64,000 bases of DNA, taken from the NCBI GenBank assembly GCA_036971715.1, contig JAVHJL010000012.1:1-64000 (forward strand). Reading direction: 5' to 3'. This DNA comes from Arthrobotrys musiformis. Its lineage: Eukaryota > Ascomycota > Orbiliomycetes > Orbiliales > Orbiliaceae. The notes under the pieces are model-generated. The model did not search any database. It was given only the letters and a program-made list of their open reading frames with translations, and was not told where the DNA came from. Positions 58,101 to 64,000 of this stretch are shown one piece after another (position 1 is the stretch's first letter; each line of letters opens with the position of its first letter). Made by a program: the position numbers and the translations under genes.

Positions 58101-58547
58101 TGGATATCTATGTGAATCGGTACTGGACTAATGGCTGATACTGCTATTTCTGAATATCACAGGGAGTAAGTAAATCTATTGGATATCTATACAAATTGGT
58201 ATTGGACTGATGGCTAATACTGCTCTTTCTGAATATGGCAGATAGTAAGTGAATTTATTGGATGCCTGTACAAGTTGGTAATAGACAGATGGCTAATATT
58301 ACCCTTTCTAAATATGGCAGAGAGTAAGTCTTCCTTTTATTTTTAAGATAGGACTTTTATTAATCGTACTTAGACTCCATTATCGCGAGCCGCAGAAAAA
58401 GATGATGAAAGAATTGTGGCGCTGCTTCTCAAATACGGTGCTCAGCCGGACTTAAAAGATGGGGATGGGTGTGTGCCACACGAACGGGCAGTAGGAAAAC
58501 GTGGTGCGCTGATCACTAAACTACTAAACTCCTACCGCACTCCGTAG
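52161..58547 (+). CDS. NACHT-ankyrin NLR with N-terminal amyloid-like motif and intron arrays
   Basis: My model has exons 52161-52225, 52277-52308, 52370-54534, 57105-57296 and 58374-58547 (875 residues). Introns 1 and 2 have standard signals (GTAAGC, ACTAAC branch, CTAG; GTATTA ... TATAG) and keep the frame. Introns 3 and 4 contain the tandem arrays and are phase 0. Residues 1-26 (MANTFNNTAGTIGYQGSVNN...) match the tail of the PNP protein at 49.6 kb. Then come PGTCEWF, the NACHT P-loop WVSADPGCGKS near 91-100, Walker B IICLLDAIDECED near 191-202, FLLTSRPYSEI, a winged-helix region and a linker. About six ankyrin repeats are in exon 3 from residue 560. One duplicated ankyrin pair lies in exon 4 (TPLSRAAEKGDEEVVTLLLK) and a last one in exon 5 ending LLNSYRTP-stop. 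Likely a cytosolic sensor. The use of the three-base mini-exons in mRNA is unknown. Confidence 0.85.
54535..57054 (+). repeat. Tandem array of 32 intron-like units with 3-nt spacers
   Basis: Each unit runs from GTAAGT (first unit GTGAGT) through GGACTGATGGCTGATAC to CAG or TAG, 76 bases in the standard form, then exactly three bases, then the next donor. Four units are one base short and one is four bases short, which accounts exactly for the total length. Spacer counts are ATA 5, GAA 5, GTA 5, GGA 4, CCA 3, AAA 3, AGT 2, TTT 2, AGA 2, GCA 1. After the last spacer a different 50-base intron (57055-57104, GTAAGTCTTCC ... TTAG) leads into exon 4. Confidence 0.93.
57297..58323 (+). repeat. Second tandem array, 13 intron-like units
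   Basis: Thirteen units of exactly 79 bases (76 + 3) run from 57,297 (GTGAGT) to 58,323. Spacers are AGA 5, TTT 4, GGA 2, AAA 1, ATA 1. The same 50-base terminal intron (58324-58373) follows and splices to the last ankyrin exon. The block array + 50-base intron + exon was evidently duplicated as a whole. Confidence 0.93.
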
Positions 58548-58719
58548 ACATGGTTCGTAACATTCTTATGCTACAGGTATCGTACCAGAATATTTTGGCT
58601 GATCTTCTAGTCATTACGACCAGTGTCTGTCTATTCCGTATCCAGTTGGGAAAATTCAGCAGAAAGATATGTTTGTGATTGCGCTGAATGGAAAGGGTAT
58701 CTGGATTGCTGTAAAAAAT

Positions 58720-58835
58720 TTAAGTTGGCGGTCTTTGCCTAGAGCCTTCTCTCCGCCAGCAAGTACTCGCTGATACCATTGCATGGCCTCGTCGTATTTG
58801 CCTTAGTTGTGGAAGACCGATGCGGGGCCGTGAAT
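58720..58835 (-). pseudogene. TPR fragment (kinesin-light-chain type)
   Basis: The - strand reads GKYDEAMQWYQRVLAGGEKA followed by LGK, preceded by a TAA in place of Gln. This is one TPR unit of the NB-ARC/TPR family whose larger remnant is at 61.6-64 kb. The following 58,870-59,040 matches 61,900-62,060, so both copies share flanks. Confidence 0.6.
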
Positions 58836-59139
58836 AAGAGAGAGTAAGGTTTCATTTTTTTAATCCTCCATGCGGCAGAAACTCCGAGAACAAATCCCTG
58901 AATATCGATGGAGATACTCTAGATGGGACGCAACTCTCCTTTCCTCTCTCGTGTCCCACATGTTGCTCTCTCGCGATACTTTTTCTCGTCTACTGGCCTT
59001 TCCGAGAATCGTTTGCCCCTTCCCATTCGCAGAGAAGCTTCTGGTGTTCTATTAAGCGTAGTTTCAAAACCTCGATTGGACATTTTCCAACGTGCAACAA
59101 CACAAGAACGTATAACGGGAAGGCTAGTTTTTGGGGTAG

Positions 59140-59585
59140 GGGCTACAAAACAGCCGGCCATAAAACTCCTGAATATCCCCTTCAAATCCAATATTTTCGT
59201 GTCGATAATGCCTTCTCGTTTTCATCACAAGATTTGCACGACACATAATCCCCCCTCTCTCTCGCCATCTTGTTCTCCCACATATAACGAGCGTACAACA
59301 TACTGAGCTTAGAGCGGAAATACGAGCAGCTGGTGGGGCCATGAGAATGACAGTCCATGCTAACTGTTAGATGAAAATCACAAGAACAACATAAAGAAAC
59401 CTACCCAGAATAATAATGCACCCAGTTCTGTACCCTTTGTTATTTTGATATAAGAGTTGGAGGAGTTTTTTTAGGCTGCCATAGGAGTTACAGGGGTCTT
59501 TTTAGGCATCAATTTTGCTATTTCGACTACCTACCAATTAAAGGTCCTTTTACAAATGTACCAGTCTCAAGTTAAGGCTGGGGCC
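59140..59585 (+). repeat. Dispersed repeat, copy C, with GTPase-tail relic
   Basis: 59,150-59,450 matches 45,530-45,830 and 59,440-59,580 matches the first part of copies A and B. The GTPase-tail relic (CTGAGCTTAGAGCGGAAATA ... CAGAATAA) is at 59,295-59,410. Confidence 0.6.
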
Positions 59586-61615
59586 TTAATTGTATTCTCA
59601 CGTCCTATTTTGTCTGGCACTTATGTTCGTCCCACCTTTTGTTTCTATAAAGGCTTTCCTCGTCACAAAGTCACACAAAAATGTGTTAACTAGAAGGATT
59701 TTGCAGCAGTTGTTTCTGTTAGCCCCCACAAATTCACAGAGCAACAACACATCAGATACAGAATCCTTTCCTTTGTCGCGCCGTAACAGAAACGGAATAG
59801 AACGCAACACAACAATAATGACCTTGTTTGTGCCTAGACCACCAGCTGGGAGCACAGAGTAAGTTAACAGATTCCCGTTCGACCGAATGACTAAGTTTTC
59901 TGCGCATTTTCAACCTCAAATACCCTATACGAATATCTTATGTGTCTATTGTGATCGCTCGATATCGTGATAATGTGCTAAAACGCAGCAAAACACCATA
60001 AGCTAACAAAGTTTACTAAAAACCAGTCACCCTATCTTCCTAATAAGATGCTAGAACCCTATGAAGCCATCACCATCCATAAAAATAAATTCCTTAAATA
60101 TGTACCATACTGGATAAGAATTGTGTCATGGGTGCTATAGCTATACAGTTTGCATTCACCCGTTCGAGGTTAGGTATGGATAGATTCTTAGCTAGCTTTC
60201 ACGAATACTAACTTGAACTATATCGCAGATGTTAAGGGAATTGATTAGGGGATTGTTGCTTGCGATTTTCTTGGGATAATAAAACCACATGTGGCTGGGT
60301 AACTGTGATTAAGACGTGCGAGTCTGTCATTGCTCAGCAGAGTTGCACAGACATGACCTCTAAAGATGTTGAAAGATATCCAGACCTAAAATCCGGCTGA
60401 GCGAATAAATTCCTGCCAACAGAACTTCCTGAGCAAAAGGACTCATAACAGATCATGCAAACAAAACAAACAACATTAACAAATCTCTTATTTGTGTGTA
60501 GCTCAAATTCTTGTTAAGACAAGATGAGACCCTGTCTCGCTCCATTCCCCCAAGATAAATTACACTAACATGGGCGGAAGTTGAATAGGCCTTCCGTCTA
60601 CTTTCTTTCTGGTGGGAATAGACTGATACCTAACTCTCGTCATCTGATAGGCGAATAATTAGACTTAAAATTTTCTTTTCCTAACAAAAACTTGCCAATA
60701 GAAAACAAATTACCTTCTGATAACAATCTATTCATATAACAGAACGCTATTCCGCTACAAAAACGGCAAGAATATTGCTGTTGAAGAGGAAAAGAGCAGC
60801 ATGTATTACTTGTAAACGCTCGCTTCTGCTTTCTTTAAACGACTTGTAACAGTACAAAAACAATAGTAGGGTAATTTATATAACGAGATTACCGATGGAA
60901 TGAACATACGTACAAGGAAGCCATAGCAATTTAATGAACTCAAAGCAGAAATTAAAACAGCTGACTATGCTATGCAAACGATCATCGAAGATATCCGTAT
61001 TAGAAAACTGAGAATCTCAATTAGATTTATTCTTGGGCTAGGAGTTTCCCCGGAGCCAGTCTGCGAAAGATAAATCAACATGACTGCCAAGCTAGCTATA
61101 AGCCATTGAATGCAATCCATAAATCCACGCCATGAGTAGGTGCTTGGACGAAAAACCACAGGAACACCTATGCCCCAATCTGTACCCTGTAATTCCTGTG
61201 CGTTGACTTATACTATAATTATGAAGCCAAGTCCGCTTCAAGGATTCAATTATATTCCCGCTAAATAGCCTGTTAACATAGCGGAACAAATCACTAGGCA
61301 CAAGGTATTAATTGGGACCCTCATTTTTGGTATCCGTTGCTCGCAGTTGGAAACACTCTCTCGTATGTTATAGTAGCTGGTGTGTTGTCAGTCAGCTGCT
61401 GCGCGGGTAAACAAACCTGATTGCTGATAGAAACAGTACCTGCAACCAACATCTGGTCAATATATTTCGATGCAAGGTAGTAACGAGGAAAGCCTTCACA
61501 AAAACAAGAAAAAAGGACAAAATGAGTGATACACAAAAGAGGATCAAGGAGGACTAACCTAAGAAGAGAAATAAGTTGGAGATCCTGACAAAAGGGGGTA
61601 GCATCGCAGGCATTC
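59586..61615. other. AT-rich, no supported gene; two GTPase-tail relics
   Basis: No convincing coding frame. At 60,931-60,960 the + strand has TTTAATGAACTCAAAGCAGA (reads NELKAEIKTA), and at about 61,140-61,165 GGACGAAAAACCACAGGAAC. Both belong to the GTPase-tail family. Confidence 0.4.
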
Positions 61616-61870
61616 AGCTGTGGCAAGCGTTGACGGGTGGTCTTTGCCCAAGGCCTTCTCTTTGCCAGCAAGTGCTCGCTCGCACCACTGCATGGCCTCG
61701 TCGTATTTGCCTTAATTGTCGAAGACTCCGGCGATATTGTTGACTATGGCAAGCATTGACGGGTGATCTTTACCCAAGACCTTCTCGCAGCCAGCAAGTA
61801 CTGGCTCATACCACTACATGACCTCGTTGTATTTGCCTTACTTAGAGAAGACTCCGGCAATACTATGGAC
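61616..61870 (-). pseudogene. Two TPR units with nonsense mutations
   Basis: The - strand reads GKYNEVM-stop-WYEPVLAGCEKVLG, HPSMLAIVNNIAGVFDN-stop, then GKYDEAMQWCERALAGKEKA and LGKDHPSTLATAE. The stops replace Gln (CAA to TAA, CAG to TAG), all C-to-T changes on the coding strand. It is probably the 3' part of the NB-ARC pseudogene upstream. Confidence 0.75.
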
Positions 61871-62587
61871 ATAATCAAATAATATTTAATTTTCTAACTC
61901 CCGCTCTTCCTGAAAAAATATAAAAAATAGAAGCTTTAAATATTGGTGGAGATACTCCAAGTAAGATACAACCCTCCTCTCCTCCCGAACCTCCCACTCC
62001 TTATTCTCCCGCGATACATTTCCCCAATTGCTGGCTTTTCCGAAGGTCATTACGGCATATTTTATAGCTTTGAAACGCTCCAATCAATCTGAACGTTCTC
62101 GCACCCACAAATGGACAGCCAGCTAAACCAAGAAAACTCCAAACTTTATTATCTTAACTAATAAATACGATGCAAGCAGTAGAATTTTCTTTTAAACTTA
62201 ATTAATTCTTAGTATATAGGACGATATAATTTCAGGCGGAACTACTTACTTTCGACCTTATCAAGCACCTTATTTCCCCATAAATCGTCGAAAATTTCCT
62301 CAGGATTAAGATAAGAGCATACAAGTAATAATAATACTACCTCTTTATCTTACTCTTTTACCTTTAAGAATAAAATCTCCTATATTATCACAGTTATATT
62401 ATTCCGATAGTTCTATCCAAACTTTGGTTTTCTGGATTGCACAACCGTAAAGGCTTCGTTGTAGTATGATAAATAGTCCCCCAGCGGGAGTTTTGTCTTA
62501 TATATATAACACCCTGCATGACTGATGGCAAGAGGCATGAAACATAATTTTTCAACAAACGTAACTACCTCATTTTCAGGGACTACA

Positions 62588-64000
62588 TTATATTAAATTA
62601 GCTAGCCATTGGTGATAACTATAGATTTCACTATAACTACCTCTTGAGTCTGTCAAGTACGCCAGGTTCAATAGAAGCGCAACCGTACTCCTATTATCTA
62701 ACCCATCTAAGTCTATTTGTTTTGCGCTTTGTGAAAACTCTGGTCTATGACTTGTAATGAGGATGGCCCCGCTGCTTTGATTTGGAAAGTATTCTTGTAT
62801 TCTAAAGGTCTCCAGGTTGTCCGCGTTATTGAAAATTAGCAACCATCTACTATTACTGGGTAGCTTTAATTAGCTGAATAAGGCCAATCGTATACTACTG
62901 ATTGCTTCTAGATTAGCACTGACTGTACCTTTCCCGTCAATCAATCCTGGTACGCCGAGTTTCGAGCCTATAGTTTGATAGTCGGGAGGAGATTCAGGCC
63001 ACGTTATTCTAGCTTGCTCTTTAACAATGCGCTGCATAATAGTTATAAAAAAAAGTATGAATTGTGCCTTCGCTTGCTGTAGATACCTAGAAAACCGCCG
63101 TGTAGTCGCGATGGTGGCGATAAGCATACTCGAGGGCGATTTGCGTTTTACCTATGCCACCAGTACCAGTAAGAGCGTAAATACGGGGAGTAACTGCGGA
63201 ATCGGGCTCGTGAATAGAAATTCCCGTGAAATTTGGGTCCGAAAAATATTTATAGACTTGTCTGAGTTCCTCTGCTCTACCAACGAAATTACGGTTCCGA
63301 GAAAACGGCATATGGAACGGAATGACAAAGTTGATCTCTTTGATCTTCTCTCGCTCTGAAAAAAGTGGCATTAGTGCAGGAGCTATGGAGGTATGGTAAA
63401 TGTAAGTAGGGCGATTCAGGGGAGCCCGTACTTATGCTGTCGTCTTCGATTTCATCCTTGCTAGCTATACATCGCGACATTAGTCAGCGGCCTAATTTAC
63501 CCTTGATCATCACGAAGTGGTGTACCTGCTGGTATCTGAAGGAGTAACTTTTTGGCGTAGATGGCGGCAACTAGCGCAGCATACGGCTGCCACCGTTTAT
63601 TCTTATGGCCGTCCGAGTAATCGCATATTCCCCGGACAACCAAGTACTTGTAATTCCCCGTAAGGCCGGCTGCCTCCATTTCGAAACAAAGGGCTCCGAT
63701 TTCAGTGCTGATCTTATCCCTCTTGGCTCCATCTTTCATAACTTGCTTTGCTGAAGCTATAATCCCGTAATGTAAATATGGGTGGTCGTGAGGTCGCTCT
63801 GGTCGGTTGATGATATTGGATGTATCGCATGCGCTGCAAGTGTCCACTTGGCGCCCTTTTCCAGGGATGTGCAGGTAACTTGCGCGAAATAGCTTGTCGG
63901 TGTCTTTGCCTGGGTAGCAAAACCTCCCGTCCCTCTCTTCAATTTCATAAGCTGCATCCGATATTTTCTGACCCAGCTCAACCTGATCCATGGCGGTGAT
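62588..64000 (-). pseudogene. PNP_UDP/NB-ARC NLR pseudogene, runs off the window
   Basis: The gene enters from beyond 64,000. PNP_UDP C-terminal half is in 63991-63501 (YLHYGIIASAKQVMKDGAKR, ALCFEMEAAGLTGNYKYLVV, GICDYSDGHKNKRWQPYAAL). Two clean introns (63500-63461 and 63431-63356) keep the frame through KDEIEDDSIKREKIKEIN. NB-ARC follows: NFVGRAEELRQVYKYF and the P-loop IYALTGTGGIGKTQIALEYA. A TAG at 63,089-63,087 replaces the Trp expected in TAVFWVS, and frame changes follow near 63,050 and 62,870. Later blocks remain readable (RIVKEQARITWPESPPDYQT; LLIFNNADNLETFRIQEYFP; SGAILITSHRPEFSQSAKQI). TPR units lie further down at 61.6 kb. The nonsense change fits RIP-type G-to-A. Confidence 0.85.

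Noticed and set aside
54535..58323. Arrays interpreted as a CRISPR array
   Set aside because: Repeats are long and diverged, the spacers are three bases, and every unit has fungal splice signals. The context is eukaryotic coding sequence.
54535..58323. Arrays as simple non-functional minisatellites
   Set aside because: The position at conserved phase-0 exon junctions, perfect donor and acceptor retention and fixed three-base spacing at several loci argue for splicing constraint; expression is still unproven.
1..64000. tRNA or rRNA genes
   Set aside because: I saw no cloverleaf-like segment or rRNA motif, but I could not run a structure-based search, so small RNA genes may be missed.

Overview
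The window reads as the left end of a chromosome of a filamentous ascomycete (probably Pezizomycotina). It opens with C-rich telomeric repeats. Genes have short GT-AG introns with CTAAC/CTGAY-like branch sites, AT-rich blocks look RIP-mutated, and gene families are fungus-specific: NACHT NLRs with WD40 or ankyrin repeats, PNP_UDP and Helo-like domains, a fungal transcription-factor middle domain, and an F-box/zinc family. The species cannot be named from sequence alone.

Layout. 0-1.6 kb: telomere and AT-rich subtelomere with a RIP-degraded LTR. 1.8-10.9 kb: small hypothetical genes, a C2H2 protein, a secreted histidine phosphatase and a transcription factor cut off at its 5' end. 10.9-20 kb: repeats, Helitron-type fragments and a decayed ankyrin gene. 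20.2-24.7 kb: an apparently intact Helo-like/NACHT/WD40 NLR with 15 highly homogenised WD repeats. 25-31 kb: LTR remnant, frameshifted F-box gene, PNP and NACHT pseudogenes, broken single-membrane-span protein. 33-40.5 kb: small membrane protein, truncated GH78 rhamnosidase, a decayed SLIP-GC-like GTPase, an RNase H. 42-49 kb: TPR pseudogene, chromo-like gene, fragments and dispersed repeats. 49.6-58.5 kb: the most interesting locus. 58.7-64 kb: more repeats and the broken 3' part of a PNP/NB-ARC/TPR NLR running off the right edge.

Two observations stand out. First, the PNP_UDP gene at 49.6-50.8 kb (- strand) has a second, C-terminal exon encoding a 28-residue Asn/Gln-rich segment. It matches the N-terminal segment of the divergently transcribed NACHT-ankyrin NLR at 52.2 kb (pattern N-x-F-N-N-x4-I-x-Y-Q-x3/4-N-N-Y-G-x3-F). 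This is the layout of fungal amyloid-signalling pairs: NLR sensor plus effector sharing a short prion-like motif. Second, the ankyrin part of that NLR is interrupted by two tandem arrays (32 and 13 units) in which each unit is a complete ~76-nt intron (GTAAGT ... CAG), separated by exactly three bases. The three-base spacers vary in sequence, are never stop codons, and sit between phase-0 exons. Remnants with the same design occur at 16.0-16.5 kb and 48.2-48.4 kb next to decayed ankyrin coding sequence. The window therefore looks like a subtelomeric nursery and graveyard of innate-immunity-type receptors, with RIP-like C-to-T damage eroding older copies.
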